Assembly (NCBI RefSeq): GCF_022631235.3 | Contig: NZ_CP093310.2 | Coordinates: forward strand, 310,001-374,000 | Source: Psychrobacter raelei | GTDB lineage: Bacteria; Pseudomonadota; Gammaproteobacteria; Pseudomonadales; Moraxellaceae | Length of the DNA stretch: 64,000 nt | Direction of reading: 5' to 3' | In this document: positions 18,671-28,487 of the stretch, one piece after another | Layout: each line of letters begins with the position of its first letter | How positions within the stretch are numbered: position 1 is the first letter of the stretch | Made by a program: the position numbers and the translations under genes | The notes under the pieces: generated by a model | Seen by the model: only the letters and a program-made list of their open reading frames with translations | What the model was told of the DNA's origin: nothing | The model's database searches: none

Positions 18671-19957
18671 TTACAAACGAATATCACTAAGATCACTATT
18701 GAATAGGTATTTTAAGTCATAAAGTACATGATTAGATTTACCGAGAGCTCTAATTTGCTCTACGCCCATTTCTACGAACTGATGATGTGCGACTGCTAAG
18801 ATAATACCATCGTAGCTATTATTCTCTAAGTTAGTATTATCATTGATAGGGCTAATACCATACTCATGTTGAGCTTCTTCAGCATCAACCCAAGGATCGA
18901 ACACATCAACATCGATGTTATATTCTTTTAGCTCATGCACGATATCAATCACTTTGGTATTACGCACATCAGGGCAGTTCTCTTTGAAGCTTAGACCTAG
19001 GATGAGAACTCTTGCGCCTTCAACCTGAATGCGCTTTTTAATCATAGTTTTGACTAATTGGGTAACCACATATTCGCCCATACTGTCATTCAAGCGGCGA
19101 CCTGCCAAAATAATCTCTGGGTTGTAACCAATGGCCTGAGCTTTATGAGTGAGGTAGTAAGGATCGACACCGATACAATGCCCACCGACCAGACCTGGAC
19201 GGAAGGGTAAGAAGTTCCATTTAGTACCTGCCGCAGTTAATACGGCCTCAGTATCAATGCCCATTTTATTAAAGATAACGGCTAGTTCATTGATTAGGGC
19301 AATATTGACATCGCGCTGAGTATTTTCAATAACTTTAGCTGCTTCAGCTACCTTGATAGAAGGTGCTTTATGAGTGCCGGCTGTAATGACCAAGTTATAA
19401 ACATCATCTACTAGATCTGCTACTTCAGGAGTAGAGCCTGCAGTCACTTTAAGAATGTTAGTAACGCGGTGCTCTTTATCGCCTGGATTAATGCGCTCTG
19501 GACTATAGCCTGCAAAGAAGTCTTTATTGAAAGTGAGACCCGAGCTTCGCTCTAGCTCAGGAATACAGACCTCCTCTGTAGCACCAGGGTAGACAGTTGA
19601 CTCATATACCACAATGTCGCCAGCTTTAAGCACACTACCAATGGCAGTAGAAGCTTTAATTAGAGGCGTTAAATCAGGTTGTTTATATTCATCGATAGGG
19701 GTAGGTACGGTTACGATATAAAAGTTGCATTCAGCCAGTTCATTGATGTCTGAGCTAAACTGCAGTTGTTTGGCACTGGCGAGCTCTTCATCACTGACTT
19801 CTAAGGTATGATCTGTTCCTGATTTTAGCTCTTTGATTCTGTGTTGATTGATATCAAAGCCGATAACTGGATTCTTTTTACCAAACTCAACGGCTAAGGG
19901 TAGACCCACATAGCCCAAGCCGATTACTGCAATTTTTATATCGTTAACATTTAACAT
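18671..19957 (-). CDS. tviB: UDP-N-acetylglucosamine 6-dehydrogenase (TviB/WbpO)
   Basis: The 428-residue nucleotide-sugar dehydrogenase has the NAD-binding motif GLGYVG (13-18), VTVPTPID, the segment [14 protein letters not shown] and the catalytic Cys261 in [12 protein letters not shown]. These WbpO/TviB-type sequences, rather than the GFGGxCFPKD of UDP-glucose dehydrogenases, mark oxidation of UDP-GlcNAc (or UDP-GalNAc) to the uronic acid in two NAD-linked steps. It is paired with tviC downstream and with the PglF-like dehydratase gene upstream. Both TCA-side Ugd-like genes in this window belong to a different branch. Confidence 0.92.
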   Translation of the reverse strand: MLNVNDIKIAVIGLGYVGLPLAVEFGKKNPVIGFDINQHRIKELKSGTDHTLEVSDEELASAKQLQFSSDINELAECNFYIVTVPTPIDEYKQPDLTPLIKASTAIGSVLKAGDIVVYESTVYPGATEEVCIPELERSSGLTFNKDFFAGYSPERINPGDKEHRVTNILKVTAGSTPEVADLVDDVYNLVITAGTHKAPSIKVAEAAKVIENTQRDVNIALINELAVIFNKMGIDTEAVLTAAGTKWNFLPFRPGLVGGHCIGVDPYYLTHKAQAIGYNPEIILAGRRLNDSMGEYVVTQLVKTMIKKRIQVEGARVLILGLSFKENCPDVRNTKVIDIVHELKEYNIDVDVFDPWVDAEEAQHEYGISPINDNTNLENNSYDGIILAVAHHQFVEMGVEQIRALGKSNHVLYDLKYLFNSDLSDIRL

Positions 19958-19997
19958 AACTGTCCTTTTACTTTTTATAGAATTTTATAAAGGTTAT

Positions 19998-21980
19998 TTA
20001 ATTTAGATTAGACTCTGGCGTATAGCCTTCTACATAATGAGTAAATTGCTGCTTTAACCAGCCCACATCATGGTATTGAGCTCTAGATGCCAATTCAGAT
20101 AGCGTGTCCTCAATATCAGCGAGATCAAAGCTGTGCTCACGGGCTTGCATAATTAATGAATGCTGAGTGGCCTCAATATTGTCATCTCCGATGATCAGCT
20201 CCTCATAAAGCTTCTCGCCTGGGCGTAGACCACTAAAGACTATCTCTATATCACCAGCAGGGTTGTTCTCATCTTTAACTTCATAGCCACTTAGGTGAAT
20301 CATGCGGCGCGCTAGATCAACAATTTTTACTGGTCTGCCCATATCTAGTACGAAGACTTCACCGCCTTTTGCCATAGCACCAGCTTGAATTACTAAATTA
20401 GCAGCCTCTGGGATGGTCATAAAGTAGCGAGTCACTTCAGGATGAGTGACCGTAATAGGGCCACCTTTAGCGATTTGTTTGGTAAATAGAGGCACCACTG
20501 AGCCTGATGAGCCCAATACATTACCAAAGCGTACCATACTGATTTTCGTCTTAGGATGCTGATTACTAAAGCCCTGACAAACCAGCTCCGCTAAGCGTTT
20601 CGAAGCGCCCATGATATTGGTAGGGCGTACCGCTTTATCGGTTGAAATAAGTACAAAGGTTTCTACATTTGATTCACTAGCTGCTTTGACACAATGATAC
20701 GTACCTTTGGCATTATTGATAACGCCTTCAAAGGGGTTATATTCTACGATAGGCACATGCTTATAAGCTGCCGCATGATACACGGTATTAATCGCATATT
20801 CGTTAAATACCATGTTTAATTTTTGTTGGTTGTTCACATTACCCAATAGAGCGATGATCTGTGTAGGAGAACTATCGCTAGTCATTGGATTAGCTGTCTG
20901 CCAAGCTAATAAGTCTTGGTGAATGGCATACAGAGCGTATTCAGACAATTCGTATAATACCAAGCATTTAGGCTTATTTTTTATAATTTGGCGACATAGC
21001 TCACTGCCGATTGAGCCACCGGCACCCGTTACCAATACATTCTTACCTTTAATGTTCTTAGCTAATAATACAGGGTCGGGATCAACTGTTTGTCGATCTA
21101 ATACATCCAAGATATCGACGCGGCGCATGGTACTGACTGTCACCTTACCTTCAGCTATATCTTGCAGGCTAGGTAGCTCTTTGATTTTTACAGACAGATT
21201 GGTTAAATCGTTAATAATCTCACGACGACGCTGGCGATTAACCGAAGGCATCGCCAAAAATACTTGGGCGATGTTTAGGTCTTCAACCAAGCTTTCAATA
21301 TCGGTAGCGGGATAGATTTTTTTATTTAAGATATGCCCGCCCGTTAAGCGATTGTCATCATCAATAAAGGCAGCCACTTGATAGCGAGGAGAGTCTTGTA
21401 AGGCTTCTAATAACGCAGTGCCTGATGAGCCAGCACCATAGATAAGCACATTGTCGCGCTCGATACCGCTTTTATGTAAATCCTGATAAACCGGCTTGCC
21501 TTGTAAGCGCAGTAATAAGTCGCGTAGAAACAGCCGGCTGCCCCACAGCCAGATAAACAGCATAAACAAATACAATAGCGGGACTGAGCGCGGGATACTG
21601 GTGATAAAGTCAAAAAGGTAGACAACGGTAAATACAATTAAAATAATGACAAATAGCTTAAGCACGCGGCGCATATCGGTATCGAAGAAGATACGAGTTA
21701 CACCGCGGTAAAATCCAACCACATATAAGCCTAAAATCGGTACTAAAGCATATAAAGCGACCAGTAAAGGGCTAGCATTAACATCGAGCACGCCTTGACG
21801 AAGTGATAGTGCTAAAAATAGGCAAATAATAGAGATGATATAATCACCAACTAATAAAATGGCCTGTTTTATTGGTCTGGATAAATCTAGTAAGCTCTCT
21901 GCTAGGACATTAAGTTTAGTTGAAGAAGCAGGATTAGCAGCTACTGTGTTAGCCAGAGTGTCTTTATCTTTGTGTTGCAT
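19998..21980 (-). CDS. pglF: Membrane-bound UDP-GlcNAc 4,6-dehydratase (PglF/Gdr/WbpM type)
   Basis: The 660-residue protein has four N-terminal membrane segments (about 38-155). A first nucleotide-binding domain (IYGAGSSGTALLEAL, about 180-195) follows, then a C-terminal short-chain dehydrogenase domain with TGAGGSIGSEL (318 on), YHAAAYKHVP and the active-site set STDK (446-449) with M457 and K461. The long membrane form and the S-T-D-K site, replacing Y-x3-K, define PglF/WbpM enzymes, which make UDP-2-acetamido-2,6-dideoxy-4-ketohexose from UDP-GlcNAc. It supplies the aminotransferase and PglD homologues at the far end of the locus. It lies between wzc and tviB. Confidence 0.92.
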   Translation of the reverse strand: MQHKDKDTLANTVAANPASSTKLNVLAESLLDLSRPIKQAILLVGDYIISIICLFLALSLRQGVLDVNASPLLVALYALVPILGLYVVGFYRGVTRIFFDTDMRRVLKLFVIILIVFTVVYLFDFITSIPRSVPLLYLFMLFIWLWGSRLFLRDLLLRLQGKPVYQDLHKSGIERDNVLIYGAGSSGTALLEALQDSPRYQVAAFIDDDNRLTGGHILNKKIYPATDIESLVEDLNIAQVFLAMPSVNRQRRREIINDLTNLSVKIKELPSLQDIAEGKVTVSTMRRVDILDVLDRQTVDPDPVLLAKNIKGKNVLVTGAGGSIGSELCRQIIKNKPKCLVLYELSEYALYAIHQDLLAWQTANPMTSDSSPTQIIALLGNVNNQQKLNMVFNEYAINTVYHAAAYKHVPIVEYNPFEGVINNAKGTYHCVKAASESNVETFVLISTDKAVRPTNIMGASKRLAELVCQGFSNQHPKTKISMVRFGNVLGSSGSVVPLFTKQIAKGGPITVTHPEVTRYFMTIPEAANLVIQAGAMAKGGEVFVLDMGRPVKIVDLARRMIHLSGYEVKDENNPAGDIEIVFSGLRPGEKLYEELIIGDDNIEATQHSLIMQAREHSFDLADIEDTLSELASRAQYHDVGWLKQQFTHYVEGYTPESNLN

Positions 21981-22039
21981 GGTTATATCACTGTTATATT
22001 CGCTATGAGACTAGACTAGCAGAGAGTAAGTTACTAAAA

Positions 22040-24298
22040 CTAATCTTTCGAGTTGCCATAAGCATAGCTATAGTGGTAACTATACTTACTGGTAATGCTT
22101 TGTACCATGTCATTTAACACAATACCATCAACCGTAATATTTGCCTTATCCATCTGCTTAACTGCATAGGCCAGCTGTCCTTCTATAGAATGATTGTAGC
22201 GAGTCACCATGAGTACTTTATCTGCATACTGAGCGGTAATAATAGCATCGGAGACTGCTAATACTGGCGGTGTATCAATGATAATATAGTCATAGATATT
22301 CACCAGCTGCGCTAACATATTGGAAAACTTATCTGTTGATAGTAGAGACGCCGGGTTATGTGGATGCTTACCACGCGGCATAAAGTCAATAAACTCAAAG
22401 CTGGTAGGTTGGATAAAATCTGCTATGTGCGCTGCAGACTCCGTTAGATAATCCCCTAAACCATTATTTTGGGTAATGGTGAATATTTTATGCAATTCAC
22501 CGCGGCGCATGTCACCATCTATAATCAGTACCTTTTTATTCAGCTGAGAGAAAGTTTCAGCTAAGTTTGAAGAGATAAAAGACTTGCCGATATTTGGCGC
22601 CTCACCAGAGATAACAATGATTTTACCTTGTTTACTATTAGCATCATTTAATTGAGTGCCTAATACGGCTGATATCTTACTTACCTTCGGCATAGCAAAC
22701 ATTAAAGAGGTACGTAAACTCTTAATACCCTCATAGCTGAGCCCGTCATGATCCACCATGGCCAGTAGGCGGCGACTGTTCTTGTTATTTTTCATCAAGT
22801 TGATAGATGTTTTTGAACGAGGAATGGTGGCAATAACGGGTACGCCTGTTTTAGCTTCCAAACGCTCTGGATCTTTAACGGGATTACGTAGCAAGCTCTT
22901 AATAAGAACTAATAAACTCCCTAGAAGCAAGCCTAGCAATGAAGCAATGGCCCAGATTTGTGCTTTTTTGGGTGCAATAGCTTTATAAGTATTGATAGGC
23001 ATATCAACCACTCTTACATAACCAATCTCACCGGCTTGAGCAATTTTCAATTGCTGATAGTTTTTGAGCATGGTTAGATAAATTTCGCGGTTAATCTCAG
23101 TGTCTTGAGATAACTGGAGAAATTCACGCTGCATTTCAGGTAAGCGAGAAATGCCTTCTTTGATCTGACTGCGTCTTTCACTTAAAGCCGAGAGTTGATC
23201 ATTAATCTGAATAACTAATGGATGCTCTTCAGTATAATAAGTAAGCAGCTCTGCTTTTTTTAGATTGAGCTCACTGGTTTGCTTTTCTATAGCAGCACTT
23301 TCATTTATTAAAATACCTGCTTCTTGAGTAACATCAATAGTGCCATACTGTTCACGGAATTTATTGAAGGCTTCTTCTGATTGTTCAAGCTTTTGTTTAA
23401 GTTGTGGAATCTGTGATTCCATAAACTCGATAGTAGTTCTGGTTTGTTGAGAGCCTCGAGCTAAGTTTTGGGCGGTATAGGACTCAATAATATCTGTTAA
23501 TATACGGCTAACTTGTTTTTGATCTTCTCCTGTTAAGGTTAATTGAATAATGCCAGTTTTCTGGCCACGTTCCGCTACAGCTAAAGCATTATTTAGAGCA
23601 TCAATGGCGTTAGGGGTCGATACTTTAGTTAAGTTAACAGGATGACCGGTCGCAGGTAAGGCGCTTACTGCTATAGTGATATCACCGTCTGGCGTCTTAA
23701 AAGTGGTGGGCGTACCGATATTACCCTTGTATTCTACTACCTCTTCATTGAGCTCAAGGCTTAGAGTGAAGCCTGTAGATGTTTTAACTAAGCTAAAAGG
23801 TCTATTTGCATAAGCTAAAGGTACCTCGAAACGACTAATTTGTGCCCTTCCATTACTTGTTTCTAGTACGACTCCTTGCTCTGTACTGGTTTGAGTCGGT
23901 GTTTTTGAGTGTAGGATACGATCCCAAGTACTTAATTCTGGGTTATGCAGCTTAATATCTAAGTGCAACTTCTCTACTACAGGCTGTAGAACCATACGTG
24001 ATTTAATAAGCTCACGCTCGGTCTCTGCAGGAGTAGACTCTTCACCCACTAACTCAGATATGTTAGCACCTAAAGCTGCAATACTTTTTGATTTATTATC
24101 AATTTGTAATAATGCATCGGTTTGGTAAGTAGGTTGTACATAACGGCTATAGGTAACGCCTAATAAAAGCCCCAATAATGCAGCCGCTAAAATTGTTTTC
24201 CAACCACGCAACAAAGCCAATAGTAACGCCATTAAATCAATTTCGTTGTCATCTTTAATAGCTTTGTCATTAGGTGAGGGAGGCACAGTTTGAGTCAT
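22040..24298 (-). CDS. wzc: Wzc tyrosine-protein kinase / polysaccharide co-polymerase
   Basis: The 752-residue inner-membrane protein has two membrane segments (about 33-50 and 447-468) flanking a large, coiled-coil-rich periplasmic region, a GNVR-like segment, and a cytoplasmic BY-kinase domain. Visible motifs are Walker A GEAPNIGKS (565-573), Walker A' IIDGDMRRG (592-600), Walker B-like IIDTPP (673-678) and a C-terminal tyrosine cluster with Tyr at 739, 741, 743, 745 and 747. Wzc autophosphorylates on this cluster and, with Wza, controls chain length and export. It is preceded by its phosphatase gene wzb. Domain content and length match the family fully. Confidence 0.95.
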   Translation of the reverse strand: MTQTVPPSPNDKAIKDDNEIDLMALLLALLRGWKTILAAALLGLLLGVTYSRYVQPTYQTDALLQIDNKSKSIAALGANISELVGEESTPAETERELIKSRMVLQPVVEKLHLDIKLHNPELSTWDRILHSKTPTQTSTEQGVVLETSNGRAQISRFEVPLAYANRPFSLVKTSTGFTLSLELNEEVVEYKGNIGTPTTFKTPDGDITIAVSALPATGHPVNLTKVSTPNAIDALNNALAVAERGQKTGIIQLTLTGEDQKQVSRILTDIIESYTAQNLARGSQQTRTTIEFMESQIPQLKQKLEQSEEAFNKFREQYGTIDVTQEAGILINESAAIEKQTSELNLKKAELLTYYTEEHPLVIQINDQLSALSERRSQIKEGISRLPEMQREFLQLSQDTEINREIYLTMLKNYQQLKIAQAGEIGYVRVVDMPINTYKAIAPKKAQIWAIASLLGLLLGSLLVLIKSLLRNPVKDPERLEAKTGVPVIATIPRSKTSINLMKNNKNSRRLLAMVDHDGLSYEGIKSLRTSLMFAMPKVSKISAVLGTQLNDANSKQGKIIVISGEAPNIGKSFISSNLAETFSQLNKKVLIIDGDMRRGELHKIFTITQNNGLGDYLTESAAHIADFIQPTSFEFIDFMPRGKHPHNPASLLSTDKFSNMLAQLVNIYDYIIIDTPPVLAVSDAIITAQYADKVLMVTRYNHSIEGQLAYAVKQMDKANITVDGIVLNDMVQSITSKYSYHYSYAYGNSKD

Positions 24299-24375
24299 AG
24301 GTTTTTTTCACTATTTATTAGTTGCTAGTTAAACAATGGGCAGGTTTTTATATCGAGAATAAAAATAGCGTTAAG

Positions 24376-24807
24376 TTAATTTATTTTATCCTGCCAATCC
24401 TCTATACCTTTTACGATATCTTGATATGCCGTTTTAAATGCACTCATCTCATGTTTGTAAGGGTCGGCAATATCTTTATCACGCCAATGACCCAGTTTAA
24501 AGGTTTTACCGCGGCAAAAAGGGAAGCGTTCTTCAATCCACTTATTTTGTCCGTCAGACATGGTGAGTATTAAATCATATTTTAGAGCCAGATCTTCATC
24601 TATTTGCTTAGCGATATGACCGGTAATATCAATATTTTGCTGCTGCATAATTTCGATAGCAGCGGGATCGGCTCCATGACCGACCAAAGCCCCAACACCT
24701 GCAGAATCAATGTTTTTGTCAGGAAAGCGCTGCTTTAATAACGCTTCTGCCATAGGACTACGGCAGATATTACCGACACACACTACCAAGATATTTTCAA
24801 ACGCCAT
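24376..24807 (-). CDS. wzb: Low-molecular-weight protein tyrosine phosphatase Wzb
   Basis: This 143-residue enzyme has the P-loop CVGNICRS (nucleophile Cys10, Arg16; C-x5-R) close to the N-terminus and the general-acid segment ADPYKH (Asp115). Wzb removes phosphate from the tyrosine cluster of Wzc and so drives the cycling needed for capsule assembly. I chose the ATG at 24807 because a GAGGA ribosome site lies 7 bases upstream; a TTG five codons earlier also opens the frame. It lies between wza and wzc, the standard order in Acinetobacter-type loci. Confidence 0.93.
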   Translation of the reverse strand: MAFENILVVCVGNICRSPMAEALLKQRFPDKNIDSAGVGALVGHGADPAAIEIMQQQNIDITGHIAKQIDEDLALKYDLILTMSDGQNKWIEERFPFCRGKTFKLGHWRDKDIADPYKHEMSAFKTAYQDIVKGIEDWQDKIN

Positions 24808-24863
24808 AAGATTAATCCTCAACCTACTTCTATTTAGCCTATTTGATGTAATATACAGATACT

Positions 24864-25967
24864 TTAGTTAAGTCTATCAAGAGCATAGGCTGAAGGAAGG
24901 ATAGCACCAATAAATCTTGACCATCGGGTTAGACCTGTAGGGTCTACATAGACGATATCATTGGGCTGCATTTCAAAGCGGTTGGCTAATGCTAAGTTAG
25001 TAACAGATTGTAGATTGGCATGATAAATATCCGTATAAGAAGCATTGCCGTGATCACGTATCACATAAAGCTTGGCAGCATCTGCAGTACGGGCATCTAG
25101 ACCTTCTACTTCACCTAAGACTTGAGTCAGGCTTAACCCTTGGTCTGGTATCTCTACAGGTTTGACGCTGCCAAACTCGCCTAATACGTAGACTTTATTA
25201 CGATCACGACTATTGACATGTACAGCATCGCCGTCTCTTAGATAGATTTGATTCGCAGAAACCCCCATACTTTTTAGGTCATTCAAACCAAGCTCATAAG
25301 TGGTACCGTTACGAGTTAAAGTAACATTGTTTGAATCACCTTCAGGCGCAACACCTCCAGCCATTGAAATAGCGCCATATAAAGATACAGGTCTATCATC
25401 CATACTGAACTCACCTGATTGCTTTACAGCGCCATCAATAAAGAAGTTATTACTACGATATTTTAAAACTTGAACCTGTGGATCAGGATATTTTAAATAG
25501 CGTTGTAACTGGTTGCGTAATTGACTGGTAAACTGAGGTACAGAAAGCCCACTGGCCTTTACTCGACCTACCAAGGGAAACTGGATATAGCCTTGCTGAT
25601 CTATAGGGTAGCCAATATCAGATTTTGGAATTTGAGGGTAATCACCCAACGAGATGGTAAGTACATCCCCTTGTGCTAGACGATATTCGCTACTGCGTGG
25701 TCCATTTAATAGCTCATGTACGCGAGCATTCTTCATGCTAGAGCCGCTATTACGTCTACTTGAATAAACAGGTGAAGCGGGTAAGCCAGCTAAGCTTAAG
25801 GGCTGAACGTTGAATTGCATGCCGTTTTCAGCGATAAAGACACCTTGTGGTGGCAGCTCACCTGCTTGCAAGCCTGAGTTGACGCTGGCACAGCCTGAAG
25901 TTAAGCCTATCAACACCGCAAGAGAGGTACTGGCAAACAGTGATTTTGGGCTTTTTAAAACATTCAT
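24864..25967 (-). CDS. wza: Outer-membrane polysaccharide export lipoprotein Wza
   Basis: From the ATG at 25967 the protein has 367 residues, close to the usual Wza length. A lipoprotein signal peptide ends in the lipobox TSGC with Cys26. The poly-export (PES) domain follows (EYRLAQGDVLTISLGDYPQIP), then SLBB-type repeats (FFIDGAVKQSGEF; VYVLGEFGSVKPVEI), and it ends in a short amphipathic tail (TRWSRFIGAILPSAY) like the barrel-forming C-terminal helix of Wza. An in-frame upstream ATG at 26021 would put 18 polar residues before the signal peptide, so I did not use it. Wza forms the octameric export channel and is the first gene of the polysaccharide operon. Confidence 0.93.
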   Translation of the reverse strand: MNVLKSPKSLFASTSLAVLIGLTSGCASVNSGLQAGELPPQGVFIAENGMQFNVQPLSLAGLPASPVYSSRRNSGSSMKNARVHELLNGPRSSEYRLAQGDVLTISLGDYPQIPKSDIGYPIDQQGYIQFPLVGRVKASGLSVPQFTSQLRNQLQRYLKYPDPQVQVLKYRSNNFFIDGAVKQSGEFSMDDRPVSLYGAISMAGGVAPEGDSNNVTLTRNGTTYELGLNDLKSMGVSANQIYLRDGDAVHVNSRDRNKVYVLGEFGSVKPVEIPDQGLSLTQVLGEVEGLDARTADAAKLYVIRDHGNASYTDIYHANLQSVTNLALANRFEMQPNDIVYVDPTGLTRWSRFIGAILPSAYALDRLN

Positions 25968-26120
25968 GTTAACTTCTCTACCTTTATTCCGACCGACTTT
26001 GCCCAGAAAGCTACTGGACAAAAACTATTCTATGAGCGGCAATTATGTTGGCAAAATGCACCCATTATTACCGTTATTTTAACATTAAATTAAGAGTGCT
26101 GCCCAAATATGCTGATATCT

Positions 26121-26152
26121 TACTATAAAAAGACAGAATACGTACTATAAAA
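26121..26152. promoter_or_regulatory. Paired TACTATAAAA repeats upstream of wza
   Basis: The 10-bp sequence TACTATAAAA occurs at 26121-26130 and again at 26143-26152, 22 bp apart (two helical turns), about 150 bp upstream of the wza start. Spacing of this kind suits a dimeric regulator or two promoter-like elements, but no function can be shown. Confidence 0.25.
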
Positions 26153-26181
26153 GTAGGGAATTATATGGTCAGTTGTGCTTG

Positions 26182-28410
26182 CTACCACCATTCGGGGTCA
26201 TTCGATTGAGATTCATCAGATTTTCTTACAGATTCTGCAGCATCAGCTTTTACAGTATCTTCTGGAACCTCAGCAATAAAGCGGGATATCTTATCGAAGT
26301 AACCGGCGAAGCTTGAGAAATAATCAGGGGCGGTTAAATATAGGTGGGTTTTGGCGCGGCTACAGGCCACATAAAACAGCTTACGCTCTTCTTCTAACGC
26401 CTCAAATTCATGCAAAGAGCGGTGATGCGGCATTAGGCCATCGACTAAAGCATTAATAAAGACCACCGGCCATTCAAGACCTTTGGCGCTATGAATGGTA
26501 GAAATAGTCACCGCATCGGCCTCTTTGTCCTCAGGATTAGTCATTACCGCGACCGAGTCATTGGGCGGATCGAGTGCTAAATTCTCCAAAAAGTTATCTA
26601 AGCTGCTGTGCTCTTGCGCCAAATTAATCAGTACTCGAAAGTCCTCAGAGCGTTCCCGCCAATTGTCTTCCAAGGTTTTTAAAATAGGCGCATAAAAGTC
26701 GATCAGGGTTTGCAAGATATCGGCGACAGTGGCTTGCTGCTGCGCTTTAATGAGCACATGATACAGCTCGTTAATGGGCACTTTGTTTTTGGTCAGCTTG
26801 GGATCGAGTAGCGGCTGTAACGAGTCATTACTGCTGGTAATGGCCTGGGTAATCTTAGATGCAGTCACATCACCAACGCCACTGAACAAGGTTAAAATAC
26901 GGTGCCAAGCAATGGTGTCATTGGGGTTGTATAAAATTTTCACCAGCGCCAAGATGTCTTTGATATGACGCTTTTCAATAAATTTGATACCGCCCACCAC
27001 GATAAAGGGGATATTGCGCTGCATAAACTGCAGTTGAATCTCGTTGGACTGAAACGAGGTGCGGCTCAGTACCGCAAAATTATTAAAATCATACTCTGGC
27101 TTAAGCTCGATAATTTTATCAGCAATATAAACCGCCTCTTGCTTGTCATTACTGCGCCGGCAAAGTGTCGGCTTTTCACCTTCAATCGCTAGGTTAGAAA
27201 ACAGCTTTTTTTGATAGCCCAAAGTGATGTGTTCAGACAGCGCATTGACGTAGTCTAAAATGGCAGGCGTGCTGCGGTAGTTTTGTTCAAGTTTAATCAA
27301 CTTAGCGTCGGGATAACCGTCAGCAAACAGTAGGATATTTTCGTAATTGGCGCCGCGAAACGCATATATACTTTGGTTATCATCACCGACCACCATCAGC
27401 GACACATTATCAGGCTCACAGAGATAGTCGATTAACTGCTTTTGGGGAATGTTGGTATCTTGATACTCATCTACCATGACATGACGGTAGGTGTCTTGAA
27501 TCAGCTTGCGAAATTGCAGGTTATTTTTTAGATGATAAACCACCTGGCTAATAATATCGTCAAAATCGTATAAATGATTGGCACGCTTATACTTGTGATA
27601 CGCCATCGCCAGATCTTCAATCAGCGGAATATGGATGGCGATATCAGGATAGTCATTTTCAATCAAATCGCGCAGTAAGATATGACGGTTGCGAGAGGTG
27701 GAGATTAGATTTTGTAGGGTCTTTTTGCGCGGAAAAGCCTGCTTCATGTTTTTGCGCACAATGCCTTGCTCTTTGCAAATCATATCCAGCGCATCTTCGC
27801 TATCACCGGTGTCCAAAATCGTAAACTTAGGGTTGATGCCCAGTAAGCCTGAATAGCGGCGCAGCAGCATATTACAAAAAGAGTGAAAGGTGCCGCTGGT
27901 AATGGCATTGAGATCCAGGCCACTTAACGCGCGATTATCGGCCAAGCTTTCGGCCAACAAGCTTTTGACACGGCCCTTGATTTCGTTGGCTGCTTTTCGA
28001 GTAAAGGTCAGCAGCAGAATACTGCTTGGAGACGCACCGCTTTCAATCAAATAACTGGTGCGGAAGGTGAGGGTTTTGGTCTTGCCAGAGCCGGCGCCAG
28101 CAATGACCAATACCTTACCTTCGGTGGTGGTGGCGGCCAGTAGCTGGCTTGGGTTGAGCTCGCCAGCATAATCAACCTCGCTTGATGCCAATACGCTGTT
28201 GTGTGAAGCTGAGTGCTCATTATCTATTGTCTGATCAGCTATTTTATGATCATCTACTGTGTTTGATAAGTGTTTATCCATGGACTCTGGGGTGATTAAA
28301 TTCGACTCCAGCTTGGCGATAGACTGCTGTAAATGCGCCATTTTTTGACGAATGGTGTCATCAAGGGTAGGGTAGCTGTAATGGCGGGTCGAAAATAAAG
28401 AGTCGGTCAT
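26182..28410 (-). CDS. UvrD/Rep-family (SF1A) ATP-dependent DNA helicase
   Basis: From the ATG at 28410 the protein has 742 residues. An unusual N-terminal extension of about 85 residues precedes the helicase core: QLLAA (Q motif region), AGAGSGKT (about 104-111), TFTRKAANEI, TFHSFC, DEYQDTN (motif II), GDDNQSIYAFRGA (motif III), LEQNYRST (motif IV), STIHSAKGLEWPVVF (motif V) and EERKLFYVACSRA (motif VI). All are typical of 3'-5' helicases of the UvrD/PcrA/Rep group involved in repair or replication restart. The GGA just before the ATG is the only ribosome site seen. A TTG three codons upstream also opens the frame. It is convergent with nothing and lies immediately upstream of the wza operon. 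Confidence 0.9.
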   Translation of the reverse strand: MTDSLFSTRHYSYPTLDDTIRQKMAHLQQSIAKLESNLITPESMDKHLSNTVDDHKIADQTIDNEHSASHNSVLASSEVDYAGELNPSQLLAATTTEGKVLVIAGAGSGKTKTLTFRTSYLIESGASPSSILLLTFTRKAANEIKGRVKSLLAESLADNRALSGLDLNAITSGTFHSFCNMLLRRYSGLLGINPKFTILDTGDSEDALDMICKEQGIVRKNMKQAFPRKKTLQNLISTSRNRHILLRDLIENDYPDIAIHIPLIEDLAMAYHKYKRANHLYDFDDIISQVVYHLKNNLQFRKLIQDTYRHVMVDEYQDTNIPQKQLIDYLCEPDNVSLMVVGDDNQSIYAFRGANYENILLFADGYPDAKLIKLEQNYRSTPAILDYVNALSEHITLGYQKKLFSNLAIEGEKPTLCRRSNDKQEAVYIADKIIELKPEYDFNNFAVLSRTSFQSNEIQLQFMQRNIPFIVVGGIKFIEKRHIKDILALVKILYNPNDTIAWHRILTLFSGVGDVTASKITQAITSSNDSLQPLLDPKLTKNKVPINELYHVLIKAQQQATVADILQTLIDFYAPILKTLEDNWRERSEDFRVLINLAQEHSSLDNFLENLALDPPNDSVAVMTNPEDKEADAVTISTIHSAKGLEWPVVFINALVDGLMPHHRSLHEFEALEEERKLFYVACSRAKTHLYLTAPDYFSSFAGYFDKISRFIAEVPEDTVKADAAESVRKSDESQSNDPEWW

Positions 28411-28487
28411 AGCGTCCAATAGTAAAATATAGTAAATATTAGGGCATCTGCTAAGCCTGCTTTTTAATTAAGCTGAAATCAAAAGCT

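Noticed and set aside
25968-26181. JUMPstart/ops element (GGCGGTAG) upstream of wza
   Set aside because: The sequence and its complement were searched by eye in the gap and were not found.
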